Of a DNA stretch of 64,000 nt, positions 33,996 to 45,760 are shown piece after piece; the first letter of the stretch is position 1, and each line of letters opens with the position of its first letter. Made by a program: the position numbers and the translations under genes. A model generated the notes under the pieces. The model was given only the letters and a program-made list of their open reading frames with translations, did no database searches and was not told where the DNA came from. Source of the DNA: Chlamydomonas reinhardtii. Its lineage: Eukaryota; Chlorophyta; Chlorophyceae; Chlamydomonadales; Chlamydomonadaceae. The stretch lies in assembly GCF_000002595.2 (NCBI RefSeq), contig NC_057015.1, positions 8,363,084 through 8,427,083 on the forward strand, in the 5' to 3' direction.

Positions 33996-36389
33996 GTGCG
34001 CAGAGCTTCCTCCGGGTCCACGTCGACAAGGCGGAGGTTGCCACGCTCACTCACAAACAAACACTAGCGGACCGCCAAGCGATCCATGAAGCGTGCCCCT
34101 AAGGGAATCAAGTCACAGGGAAGCAACGTACGGTGTTGACCGGCTGAGCGAGCATGCACATGCAGGTAGTGTTGTTAGCTGATAGCGCCATAGCGGTTAC
34201 ATGTGGGACGACAGCCATGGACAAAGCCAGGGCCTTGACAAGCTAGGGTGAAACCATACCGAGTCTGCTGCTGGCCCCACCAAGATAACCCCTCCAACAT
34301 CATCCGACGCTAGGAATGGGTGCTGGTTCGGGACAAGGCCCCAGCGGCGCGGAGACAGACTCACACACGCAGCTAGCCGCGACCAGAAGTCCGCAATCAC
34401 CTCCACGCCGATCCATTGCAAAACAGCAACGTCCGCAGTCCGGTCCGCAGCATCACTAGGCGCTGTCGGCCGTATCCTAGGGCCGCCACAGCAGCCAAGC
34501 ACACGATGTCCCACACGGCCTGCGATAGCCCTGGTGGCGCCTGTACAAACCACAACTGGTGCCGTGCGATGTCCACATTCGCATGTCATCATCTGCCCGT
34601 GGTGGTGCCCGTGTGCACCAAGTACGACTGAGCCGTATCGGGCAGCCATGTGAGGCAAACACACGCACACACAGCAGGGCGTAATCATTGATTTATTTGT
34701 TTCGGCCCATAAGTCGCCCAGCACGGAGCGCGGAACGCCAGCGCCCCGCCGTCCGGCGCGCCCGCCACCTGCAGCGGGGAGGTGGAGGAGGAGGCAGAGC
34801 ATGGGGCCCGCGTACGTGAAAGCAAGCATGCGTTAGCAATCATAGCATGTAGATGCATGTGTGTTGCTCCGGCCGCCACAGGCCTCCACGCTCGCAACCG
34901 CTCCCCTCCCGCACCCTCACCCGCACCCGCAACTTCCAACCATTTGCGCCGCCACCCTGCCAGCCTTTCAACGCTCCCGCACTTCCCTGCTCCCAGCTCC
35001 TCTCGTTTCCTCGGCCCTTGCTCCTCCCCAACTCTTCCCCCTCTCCTTTCCCCCTCCACCCCCTTTCCTCTCCCTCTCCTCCCCTCCCCTTCTCCCTTCT
35101 CCTCCCCCTCTCCTCCCCCTCGCCTCCTCCCTTCCCCCATCTCCCCCGTTTACCCCTCTTCTCACCTGCCCCGGCCCCGCCAGCCGCTCCGCGTGCTCTA
35201 GTGTCAGGTCCTCCAGCCGTGGCCCCGAGGCGGCGATGCGCTGGAGGTCCTCGGGCCCGAGGTGGCGTGCGGTGTGGGCAGCGGCATGGGCTGGCCCGCG
35301 GCCATGGACTGCGTCGGTGGGTGGGGGAGCGCAGTCTGTGCGGTCAGTGAAGGTGATGGGGCTGTGGGTGGGTAGAGGGTGCTTTGTTCAGAGCGATGAC
35401 GTGCGTGTTGTGGCCATGTGTGGGCGAGCGTGCGGGTACGTGGGCATGGGAGCGGCGCGGGCGGGGCGCTGGTGCCTTTCAAGTAGCTTAGGGCCTGAAC
35501 CCACCCACTTCCGGGTGCCGAAGCTACCGCCATGGCTCGAAGCCACTCCCTTCATCCGCCATTCCTTGCTCCAAGGCGGCGCCGCCCCCGGGACCTCGCA
35601 ATGCCAGCGCACAGCAAACCATGCCCCTGCGGAGCCCAGATCCCGACCAAACGACCAGCCTGCATGACGGTGCTGCCCCTTGCCGCTTGCCGTGCGCGGC
35701 CTTCACGGGCATCCCCCACTGCTGAGCGCCCGGCCGTCTCTGGGCGCCGCCCGCTCACCGCCCCCGTCACCCCTGCACAGTAGTCCGCACTCACCTTGAG
35801 CGCGGCCCAGTGCTGCTCCTCCCAGTCCGGCTGTGAGGAGATCTCGTACCGGCATCAGTGTTGCGCCCGTATGAACGTACCAACGGGCGGCGCCATCAGC
35901 GCCAGCGTCAGCGCCAGGCCGAAGCAAGACCACACCGTGGCGATCGAACTGCTGCTTAGTCGCCTGGGGGGTGGGGGAAGGAGGGATGGGAGCTCGGGTC
36001 TAGGTCGTTGGAATATGTGCGAAGCAGGGGAGACCCGCACCTGCCCCTGCCGCTTGCCCTCTCCCCCCCCCCCCCCCGCGCCACGCCCACGCCCACGCCC
36101 ACGCCCACGCCCACGCCCACGCCCACACTCACGCACCTTGCCCCGCGGCCCCAGCTCCATCGCGAACGCCCGCAGCAGCACCGGCAGCGCTCCATGGTGT
36201 GGACCTGGGGTTCCGGGGCTCCTTGCACCTCGCCTTGCTGGTCATTTGCTCCCACGCTCGCTTTCGCAACCCCCCTGGCTTTCCCCTCCCTCTCCTCCCT
36301 TCCGCCCACAATCCCTCTCGCTCTCCTCCCTCTCGCTCTCCTCCCTCTCCGTCTCTATACCCCTCTCAGCTCTCTCTACCTCGACACAC

Positions 36390-36480
36390 ACACATACACA
36401 CACAGGCTATTGTTGTTTTCCCTTGTGCTCTCTAACACACACACAGACACACACACACGCACGCACGCATACGCACACAC
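36390..36480. repeat. (CA)n-rich microsatellite
   Basis: CA/CG dinucleotide runs in the copy A intron; the same tract in copy B spans about 43068-43200. It is the insertion site of the 1.2-kb element in copy A. Confidence 0.9.
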
Positions 36481-36485
36481 ACGTA

Positions 36486-37692
36486 CACGTTTCGTTTTTT
36501 AACACAAGGGCACTACCTGTGTCATCTGTGGATCGTCAGGGGCCATCAGGGCTTCAGGAAGTCAGGACGGGTCTTGGCGCTTCTGGCTGGGGCTCGCTTT
36601 TCCAATGAGGGACCTATGGGCGGGCCTTTGGGCTGAGGGCTTTTAAGCCCCCGGGTATTGCTTTTGCTAAACTGTACTGTACCTTTCAAATGGGCCGGGT
36701 GCGCGGAGCTGGGGTAGTTTGGGCGACCTGGCGGACTGGGCGACGACGAGCTCAACACCTTCGTCGCCCTGTTCCCGCTGGTCGCGGTACCAGCACCACG
36801 CTATTTGCCTCTTAAGCCCGCGTCACAGGTCCGGGACCCCGTCCGGTGCCCGCGATGCATGCGCGATATGCCCATCGGTACCGCTCGGTCACCTTCGGCG
36901 ACCACCTGATGGCTCTGGCGGACGGCGGACCTCGTCACGGAATACGGCCAGGTCGCCGAGGCGTACGGCGCAGCACTACCATGCACCCGCGACACGTCGC
37001 GGCGCGTGTTCACTATCAGGGGGGTAACTGGATTCTGGGGGGTGGGGGGCTCGTCACGAACAGCCGCCGCGGCCATTGCGGCCGCGAGCGTGCCTAGCCT
37101 CGGTGCCGCCGTGGAGTGGGGAGCGGGAGGCCAGCTCCCGCCAGCCCACGGCGCACACACGTCACACGCACACACCAGCCTGACACGTCTGGAAACGCTG
37201 CAACCGCCGCCCGCCACGTCCCCCATGCAGCCTTGACCCCGTTTAGTCGCAGTGCCACCGCTAACTCGCTCTCTTTTCATAGCGTTATTGTACTTAGTGG
37301 GCGGGATTTGGGACGCGTGATACTTAGCTTGTCTGCTGCACGCCGCCTCTCTTGTCGCCGTTGCCATTCACATGCCCGTGACACTTCCTCGCTGCCGCCC
37401 TATGCCCATGCTTCCACTTTTGCCTATAGGTGAGCTCGACTACGACCAGCGGGCGGGAATCTGGGAATTAGGCGTGCTGGGTAAACGTTGTTTAGCGCGC
37501 CCAGGGTGCGGAGCATGGACGCATACAGGTGCATCGCGGGGTCAGGCCGAATGGTCGCCCGTGGGGTTCCAGGCTTATCGCGGGTAAGTATGACTACCTG
37601 GGTCACGACAGTCACGCGACGCTCGGTAAAATGGTGGGTATCGGTAAGTAACTCCGTCGCGTCATTGGGCGGGCTTTCGTTTCGTTTTTTAA
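36486..37692. mobile_element. About 1.2-kb insertion present only in duplication copy A
   Basis: Copy B lacks this block: its CA tract reads straight through. In copy A the block is flanked on both sides by ACACGTACAC, a likely target-site duplication of about 10-11 bp. Both ends of the block carry GTTTCGTTTTTTAA in direct orientation. The right-hand 65-70 bp recur almost identically at 48290-48357. No coding domain or inverted terminal repeat recognised, so it is probably a non-autonomous transposable element. It postdates the duplication. Confidence 0.7.
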
Positions 37693-40065
37693 CACACGTA
37701 CACACTCACACGCACGCACACGCACATGGGCCTGTGCTGGCCCTTCTCCATGTTGTGGCGGCACGGCTACCTGGTCGGAGGCCCACTCGTCCTCCACCAC
37801 CCGCGTCAGGTGCCGCTGCCGTCGAACCAGAAGACCTCCAGAGGCACGTGCATCATCACCGCCGCCGCCTCGTCCTCGCTCTGCGCCTCCACCTCGCCCT
37901 GCGCATGGGCCTTGACGACGCCGCTGTCCGCCGGTGGGCCGCCAGCCGCCAGCTCCGGGCCTCCGCCAGCCGCCGCCGCCGCCGCCGCCGCTGCCTGGCC
38001 CGCCTCGCCCCGTGCCGCCGCCGCCACCGCCGCCACCGGGCCAAGGACCCGGTCCAGGTCCGGATCCAGGTCCAGGTCGGCGACGAGCTGCACCTGCAGG
38101 TCCCCCAGGAGGCCCTGGCGGGCGGCCAGCGCCTTACCGTCCAGGACGCCGCAGACCACCGCCCGCGCGTCGAGGCTGGGCGGCCGCCACCTGCTGTACG
38201 GCGCGAGCAGACTGCGCAGCACACCCCCACCCCCGCAGTAGGGCGAGAAACGGCACGCCAGCTCCAGCACCGCCAGCGCGATCTCCAGCTGCCGCCGGGC
38301 TGGGCCGAGCTCTGCGCGCAGTCGATGTGCTCATGTGGCGGCGGCATGTACGTGATGCGTGACGATGGTCAGTGGGCCTAACGAGCGCAGGCGCAGGCAA
38401 TGCGTAAGTGCGTGAACAACAGCACCACCACGGTATCAAAGCAATGTGTGCGGCAGCTATGCTAGGATCCATTTCCCCTAGGGTCTCGGATCGGGTCGAT
38501 ATGCACTATCCCTTCATTCTCCCACGCACCCAATAAGCACCCAATAAGCACACAAACATGCACGCATATGCACACACGCACGTACCGCTCAAGTCACTCT
38601 TGATCTCGCCCACCAAAAGTTCCGGCCGGCCAAACAGCGGCGTGCCCATGTTACGCGGGCGGAGGCGTATCAGGTCCACCTCCAGCTCAGCGCGCAAACG
38701 CCCGGTCGCCAGCAGGAACAGCACAAGCAGCGCCTGAGAGGACGGCGAGCGACCTGCCGCAGTGCCACGCCTGCTTTGGCCGCCGCCACTGCTGCCTCCG
38801 CCGCCTTGGCCGCTGCTGCTGCTGCTGCTCAGGCGCTGCAGCAGGCCCAACGCCGCGTTCCACCGCGCCGGGGCCTCGTCCCCCAACACGCCCGCCGCCT
38901 GGAGCAGCTGCTGGGCGCGCGACACCACCAGCCGCACACCGGGAATGTCCGGGCTCTGCTTGCGAGCAGCCTGCGACAGCTGTGTCTGTGTGTGTGCGTA
39001 GAGGGCAAAGGTGCCAGCAGATTGCAGCGGCTTCAGTTGTCCTTCCTCAAAACCCCACCGCAGTACGGCTGGATGGCAATCATGATGGTCAAGCACCTGC
39101 TGCTCCGTACTTGCCAAGGCACCATCAGGGCCACGCAGGCGCCCCACCGCCACACACTCTGCCCGCTGCCTCTCTCGCCCATCAACAGCTAGCGGCGGCG
39201 GCTTGCTTGCATATGGGCGGATGCCGGTGACTCAATAAAGAGATCCTTGGAGCTAACTACCTGATGCAAGCAAGGTCATGCTCATGCAACGCCTATTGCC
39301 AGTGGCTGCACCACACCGCCACCACCCCATCCAAATAGCTGTAGACGCCGCCCCGACCCCCACGCACCTTGAAGGCCGCCAGTCGTGCTTCGGCATCAGC
39401 GACCGGACTTGGCGGCTCCTGCGGCTCCTGCTGCTGCTGCTGCTGCTGCGTGCCCTCCCGATGCCGATCCTTACCAGCAGGCACTGGGGGCAGGGTGTCC
39501 AGAACGGCCTGTACCGCCGCCGCACCCTTGCCGGACGACTGCAGCGGCAGGCTGATGCCGTCATCCAGATCCCGCCTCACCGCCAGCAGCAGGCGACGCA
39601 GCAACCGCGTGCGCAGCATGCGGCCGCCGCTGGGGTGCGCTACGGCCCCCAGGACGGCCGCCGCAGTGCCCCTGCCGAAGACCGCGTCCAGGTCCGCATC
39701 CACCTCAAACCGCACCCGCCTGCAACCTTTCAGCCGGGCTGGGAGGTTCATCAATGTCACCATCTCGACCATGGTGCCCTGAAACCGCCTTACGTCACCC
39801 AGCCCGGCTGCGACACTGTCGACCTTCCCACTGAGTTCGCTTCTGAGTTCGCGAATTTCGCCAGTCAGGAGCTGCAGCGCCTTCACGACTGAGGAATCAG
39901 TTTCACCACCTTGCGCCGACTGCGGCACGGCACGGGTGGGGCGCGACTCGGGGTGGCGGGTCGGGAGCACAACGCGCGAGCGCGAGCTGCCCAACGCAAG
40001 CGGCGCAACGCAAGGCCGCGCAAGCTTCCTACCTAACATGTTCTGTCATTAATAGCGGAAGCAGT

Positions 40066-40672
40066 AAGAAAGGAAGGAGGGCGTCCTGCGTATTTTCATT
40101 CAAGGCCAACCATGAAACCCGCTGGCTGTATGGAATTATTGCGAGAAGTGAATAGCTATCCAACACACTATAATGACGGCGGTCATGATGGCCCGACGAA
40201 AAGGCGCGGTCGCATGAACCCGTGTAGACCCCCACCCCCAACCCCAACCCCGCACCTGCGACCCCACATCCCCACATCCCCACATCATTACTGCCGCATA
40301 GCAACGCGACAAACTTGAAGCCTGTAGGGCTTAGTCCCTAGGCTCGTGAGACTTGGCTCACGAGGTAGGGGGGGGAAAGGGGTAGGGGGTAGGGGGCTTG
40401 CGACATTTACGCCTCGGCTTCTTGTGCGTGGTTGAGAGTTGGTTCAGACACGATTCAGTGGTGGTTTTTAGTATTCGCGATGAGCAGATATTGGGCGCCA
40501 ACGCCGCGTCCCCACCCAGTCTTACCCCGCCTCTGTAAACTCAGTAACTTCAGAATCCCCGAACTCAACCCCCCCCTACACGTTCAAGCAATGTGTTGAG
40601 TTTCAGACGTCCACTCAGGAGGGGCCAGTTTACAAACTCAATCTTCCAAGGTGATGGGACGAGGAATGCATT
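40066..40672. other. Unique spacer between duplication copies
   Basis: 607 bp absent from the duplicated unit. It replaces, for copy A, whatever promoter copy B has. It contains an imperfect hairpin (40337-40369) and a C-rich CACATCCC tract around 40265-40290. No gene seen. Confidence 0.6.
40337..40369. repeat. Imperfect inverted repeat (hairpin)
   Basis: CTCGTGAG, a 6-nt loop, then CTCACGAG, extended imperfectly by CCTA/TAGG on the two sides. It could be a transposon end or a transcript hairpin; no further support. Confidence 0.5.
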
Positions 40673-43600
40673 AAACACTAGCGGACCGCCAAGCGATCCA
40701 TGGGGCGTGTCCCTAAGGGAATCAAGTCACAGGGGAAGCAACGTACGGTGTTGACCGGCTGAGCGAGCATGCACATGCAGGTAGTGTTGTTAGCTGATAG
40801 CGGTTACATGTGGGACGACAGCCATGGACAAAGCCAGGGCCTTGACAAGCTAGGGTGAAACCATACCGAGTCTGCTGCTGGCCCCACCAAGATAACCCCT
40901 CCAACATCATCCGACGCTAGGAATGGGTGCTGGTTCGGGACAAGGCCCCAGCGGCGCGGAGACAGACTCACAAACGCAGCGAGCCGCGACCAGAAGTCCG
41001 CAATCACCTCCACGCCGACCCTTTGCAAAACAGCAACGTCCGCAGTCCGGTCCGCAGCATCACTAAAGGCGCTGTCGGCCGTATCCTAGGGCCGCCACAG
41101 CAGCCAAGCACACGATGTCCCACACGGCCTGCGGTAGCCCTGGTGGCGCCTGTACAAACCACAACTGGTGCCGTGCGATGTCCACATTCGCATGTCATCA
41201 TCTGCCCGTGGTGGTGCCCGTGTGCACCAAGTACGACTGAGCCGTATCGGGCAGCCATGTGAGGCAAACACACGCACACACAGCAGGGCGTAATCATTGA
41301 TTTATTTGTTTCGGCCCATAAGTCGCCCAGCACGGAGCGCGGAACGCCAGCGCCCCGCCGTCCGGCGCGCCCGCCACCTGCAGCGGGGAGGTGGAGGAGC
41401 AGGCAGAGCATGGGGCCTGCGTACGTGAAAGCAAGCATGCGTTAGCAATCATAGAATGTAGATGCATGTGTGTTGCTCCGGCCGCCACAGGCCTCCACGC
41501 TCGCAACCGCTCCCCTCCCGCACCCTCACCCGCACCCGCAACTTCCAACCATTTGCGCCGCCACCCTGCCAGCCTTTTAACGCTCCCGCACTTCCCTGCT
41601 CCCAGCTCCTCTCGTTTCCTCGCCCCATGCTCCTCCCCAACTCTTCCCCCTCTCCCTTCCCCCTCCTCCCTCTTTCCTCTCCCTCTCCTCCCCTCCCCTT
41701 CTCCCTTCTCCTCCCCTTCTCCTCCCCCTCTCCTCCTCCCTTCCCCCCCTCCCCATCTCCCCCGTTTACCCCTCTTCTCACCTGCCCCGGCCCCGCCAGC
41801 CGCTCCGCGTGCTCTAGCGTCAGGTCCTCCAGCCGCGGCCCCGAGGCGGCGATGCGCTGGAGGTCCTCGGGCCCGAGGTGGCGTGCGGTGTGGGCAGCGG
41901 CATGGGCTGGCCCGCGGCCATGGACTGCGTCGGTGGGTGGGGGAGCGCAGTCTGTGCGGTCAGTGAAGGTGATGGGGCTGTGGGTGGGTAGAGCGTGCTT
42001 TGTTCAGAGCGATGACATGCGTGTTGTGGCCATGTGTGGGCGAGCGTGCGGGTACGTGGGCATGGGAGTGGCGATGACATGCGTGTTGTGGCCATGTATG
42101 GGCGAGCGTGCGGGTACGTGGGTCTGGGAGCGGCGCGGGCGAGGCGCTGGTGCCTTTCAAGTAGCTTAGGGCCTGAACCCGCCCGCTTCCGGGTGCCGAA
42201 GCTACCGCCATGGCTCGAAGCCACTCCCTTCATCCGCCATTCCTTGCTCCAAGGCGGCGCCGCCCCCGGGACCTCGCAATGCCAGCGCACAGCAAACCAT
42301 GCCCCTGCGGAGCCCAGATCCCGACCAAACGACCAGCCTGCATGACGGTGCTGCCCCTTGCCGCTGGCCGCGAGCGGCTTTCACGGGCATCCCCCACTGC
42401 TGAGCGCCCGGCCGCGTCTGGGCGCCGCCCGCTCACCGCCCCCGTCACCCCTGCACAGTAGTCCGCACTCACCTTAATCGCGGCCCAGTGCTGTTCCTCC
42501 CAGTCCGGCTGTGAGGAGATCTCGTACCGGCATCAGCGTCGCGCCCGTATGAACGTACCAACGGGCGGCGCCATCAGCGCCAGCGTCAGCGCAAGGCCGA
42601 AGCAAGACCACACCGTGGCGATCGAACTGCTGCTTAGTCGCCTGGGGGGTGGGGGAAGGAGGGGCGGGAGCTCGGGTCTAGGTCGTTGAAATATGTGCGA
42701 AGCAGGGGAGACCCGCACCTGCCCCTGCCGCTTGCCCTCTCCCCCCCCCCCGCGCCCCACGCCCACGCCCACGCCCACGCCCACACTCACGCACCTTGCC
42801 CATGCCCACACTCACGCACCTTGCCCCGCGGCCCCAGCTCCAGCGCGAACGCCCGCAGCAGCACCGGCAGCGCTCCATGGTGTGGACCTGGGGTTCCGAA
42901 GCTCCTTGCACCTCGCCTTGCTGGTCATTTGCTCCCACGCTCGCTTTCGCAACCCCCCTGCCTTTCCCCTCCCTCTCCTCCCTTCCGCCCACAATCCCTC
43001 TCGCTCTCCTCCCTCTCGCTCTCCTCCCTCTCCGTCTCTCTACCCCTCTCAGCTCTCTCTCCCTTGACACACACACATACACACACAGGCTATTGTTGTT
43101 TTCCCTTGTGCTCTCTAACACACACACAGACACACACACACACACACGCACGCACGCATACGCACACACACATACACACTCACGCACACGCACACGCACA
43201 TGGGCCTGTGCTGGCCCTTCTCCATGTTGTGGCGGCACGGCTACCTAGTCGGAGGCCCACTCGTCCTCCACCACCCGCGTCAGGTGCCGCTGCCGTCGAA
43301 CCAGAAGACCTCCAGAGGCACGTGCATCATCACCGCCGCCGCCTCGTCCTCGCTCTGCGCCTCCACCTCGCCCTGCGCATGGGCCTTGACGACGCCGCTG
43401 TCCGCCGGTGGGCCGCCAGCCGCCAGCTCCGGACCTCCGCCAGCCGCCGCCGCCGCCGCCGCCGCTGCCTGGCCCGCCTCGCCCCGTGCCGCCGCCGCCA
43501 CCGCCGCCACCGGACCAAGGACCCGGTCTACCCGGTCCGGATCCAGGTCCAGGTCGGCGACGAGCTGCACCTGCAGGTCCCCCAGGAGGCCCTGGCGGGC

Positions 43601-44899
43601 GGCCAGCGCCTTACCGTCCAGGACGCCGCAGACCACCGCCCGCGCGTCGAGGCTGGGCGGCCGCCACCTGCTGTACGGCGCCAGCAGGCCGCGCAGCACA
43701 CCCCCACCCCCGTAGTAGGGCGAGAAACGGCACGCCAGCTCCAGCACCGCCAGCGCGATCTCCAGCTGCCGCCGGGCTGGGCCGAGCTCTGCGCGCAGTC
43801 GATGTGCTCATGTGGCGGCGGCATGTACGTGATGCGTGACGATGGTCAGTGGGCCTAACGAGCGCAGGCGCAGGCAATGCGTAAGTGCGTGAACAACAGC
43901 ACCACCACGGTATCAAAGCAATGTGTGCGGCAGCTATGCTAGGATCCATCTCCCCTCGGGTCTCGGATCGGGTTGATATGCACTATCCCTTCATTCCCCC
44001 ACGCACCCCATAAGCACACAAACATGCACGTATATGCACACACGCACGTACCGCTCAAGTCACTCTTGATCTCGCCCACCAAAAGTTCCGGCCGGCCAAA
44101 CAGCGGCGTGCCCACGTTACGCGGGCGGAGGCGCATCAGGTCCACCTCCAGCTCAGCGCGCAGGCGCCCGGTCGCCAGCAGGAACAGCACAAGCAGCGCC
44201 TGATGATGACAGGACGGCGAGCGACCTGCCGCAGTGCCACGCCTGCTTTGGCCGCCGCCACTGCTGCCTCCGCCGCCTTGGCCGCTGCTGCTGCTGCTGC
44301 TGCTAAGGCGCTGCAGTAGGCCCAACGCCGCGTTCCACCGCGCCGGGGCCTCGTCCCCCAACACGCCCGCCGCCTGGAGCAGCTGCTGCGCGCGCGACAC
44401 CGCCAGCCGCACACCGGGAATGTCCGGGCTCTGCTTGCGAGCAGCCTGCAACAGCTGTGTCTGTGTGTGTGCGTAGAGGGCAAAGGTGCCAGCAGATTGC
44501 AGCGGCTTCAGTTGTCCTTCCACAAAACCCCCCCGCAGTACGGCTGGATGGCGATCATGATGGTCAAGCACCTGCTGCTCCATACTTGCCAAGGCACCAT
44601 CAGGGCCACGCAGGCGCCCCACCGCCACACCCTCTGCCCGCTGCCTCGCTCGCCCATCAACAGCTAGCGGCGGCGGCTTGCTTGCATATGGGCGGATGCC
44701 GGTGACTCTATAAAGAGATCCTTGGAGCTAACTACCTGATGCAAGCAAGGTCATGCGCATGCAACGCCTATTGCCAGTGGCTGCACCACACCGCCACCAC
44801 CCCATCCAAATAGCTGTAGACGCCGCCCCGACCCCCACGCACCTTAAAGGCCGCCAGTCGTGCTTCGGCGTCAGCGACCGGACTTGGCGGCTCCTGCGG

Positions 44900-44933
<34 letters not shown>

Positions 44934-45549
44934 GTGCCCTCCCGATGCCGATCCTGACCAGCAGGCACCGGGGGCAGGGTGTCCAGAACGGCCTGTACCG
45001 CCGCCGCACCCTTGCCGGACGACTGCAGCGGCAGGCTGATGCCGTCATCCAGATCCCGCCTCACCGCCAGCAGCAGGCGACGCAGCAACCGCGTGCGCAG
45101 CATGCGGCCGCCGCTGGGGTGCGCTACGGCCCCCAGGACGGCCGCCGCAGTGCCCGAGCCGAAGACCGCGTCCAGGTCCGCATCAGCCTCAAACCGCGCC
45201 CGCCTGCAACCTTTCAGCCGGGCTGGGAGGTTCATCAATGCCACCATCTCAACCATGGTGCCCTGAAACCGCCTTACGTCACTCAGCCCGGCTGCGACAC
45301 TGTCGACCTTCCCACTGAGTCCGCTTCTGAGTTCGCGAACTTCGCCAGTCAGGAGCTGCAGCGCCTTCACGACTGAGGAATCAGTTTCACCACCTTGCGC
45401 CGACTGCGGCACGGCACGGGTGGGGCGCGACTCGGGGTGGCGGGTCGGGAGCACAACGCGCGAGCGCGAGCTGCCCAACGCAAGCGGCGCAACGCAAGGT
45501 CGCGCAAGCTTCCTACCTAACATGTTCTGTCATTAATAGCGGAAGCAGT
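40673..45549. repeat. Segmental tandem duplication, copy B
   Basis: About 4.9 kb, near-identical to copy A without the 1.2-kb insertion. It has its own internal tandem duplication of about 62 bp (42011-42134, GATGACATGCGTGTTGTGGC twice). Only about 26 bp upstream of the gene's start codon are shared with copy A. Confidence 0.95.
41294..45523 (-). CDS. Copy B of duplicated gene; candidate PD-(D/E)XK-like protein, open
   Basis: Exon 1 45523-44843 (227 aa), exon 2 44727-44052 and exon 3 43788-43280 join in phase into 621 aa, ending FWFDGSGT. A longer model splices exon 3 early and adds phase-compatible exons down to a stop at 41296-41294. The N-terminus is Arg/Ala-rich and could be an organelle transit peptide. 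Then come a short heptad-like stretch (LLTGEVRELRSGLSGKVDSV) and a poly-Gln run. Exon 2 opens LQGSLYRVTGIRPYASKPPP, and ends with EVDLMRLRPRN ... LLVGEIKSDLSELGPARRQL. The D ... E-x-K ... Q pattern with a later VVCGVLDG strand resembles PD-(D/E)XK nuclease-like folds. This is inference from pattern only; no named family is recognised. Confidence 0.55.
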
Positions 45550-45573
45550 GGGGTGATGGCTGGCTGGGTGACG

Positions 45574-45735
45574 ACTCAGTGGGGCTCAGTGAGGCTCAGT
45601 CGTGGGCTCAGTGGGGCTCAGTGGGGATGACACGTGGATGACACGGCTCAGTGGGTGAGGGCTCAGTGGGGCTCAGTGGTTGATGGCTGGGTGACGGCTG
45701 GGTGACGGCTCAGCCGTGGGCTCAGTGGGACTCAC
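45574..45735. repeat. GGCTCAGTGGGG tandem repeat
   Basis: Degenerate units of GGCTCAGTGGGG and GATGGCTGGGTGACGGCT between duplication copy B and the Fanzor-like exon. Confidence 0.9.
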
Positions 45736-45760
45736 TCACTCTACCCTCCCGACGGTGCAG

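Larger units (their letters stand above)
34685..40039 (-). pseudogene. Copy A of duplicated gene; candidate PD-(D/E)XK-like protein, apparently interrupted by a stop
   Basis: Exon 1 is 40039-39368 (224 aa, MLGRKLARPCVAP), exon 2 39252-38586, exon 3 from 38311. In copy B the exon 1-2 junction reads on through CTT TAT AGA GTC; copy A has TGA in place of AGA at about 39229-39231, a nonsense change if the splice model holds. Exon 2 carries LLVGEIKSD, an E-x-K signature, and exon 3 follows with a Gln-containing helix (ARRQLEIALAVLELACRF), the order seen in PD-(D/E)XK nuclease folds. Exon 3 can run to a TGA at 37808-37806 (FWFDGSGT). Alternatively it splices at a GAG/GTCTTC donor into phase-compatible exons near 36190-36127, 35970-35863, 35838-35797, 35308-35166 and 34768-34685, which would end the protein PKQINQ. 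The 1.2-kb insertion lies in the intron after exon 3. Function unknown. Confidence 0.5.
34059..40065. repeat. Segmental tandem duplication, copy A
   Basis: About 6.0 kb, nearly identical to copy B (40673-45549) in the same orientation. The left boundary is at AAACACTAGCGGACCGCC, the right at AATAGCGGAAGCAGT. It carries one full gene unit on the minus strand. It differs from copy B by a roughly 1.2-kb insertion, small indels and scattered substitutions. The left junction lies only 64 bp from the start codon of the PTB-PH-WW gene. Confidence 0.95.

Noticed and set aside
33950-34060. Alternative first-exon frame of the PTB-PH-WW gene (RGNLRLVDVDPEEALRTW)
   Set aside because: It reads well but ends in phase 0, whereas the next exon needs phase 1. 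The MEPAWVLHANS frame of the same exon fits exactly.
34197-34829. 210-aa minus-strand open frame in duplication copy A (AFTYAGPMLCLLLHL)
   Set aside because: It overlaps, in another frame, a phase-consistent terminal exon, and copy B has a 2-nt indel inside it. More likely 3' UTR than a gene.
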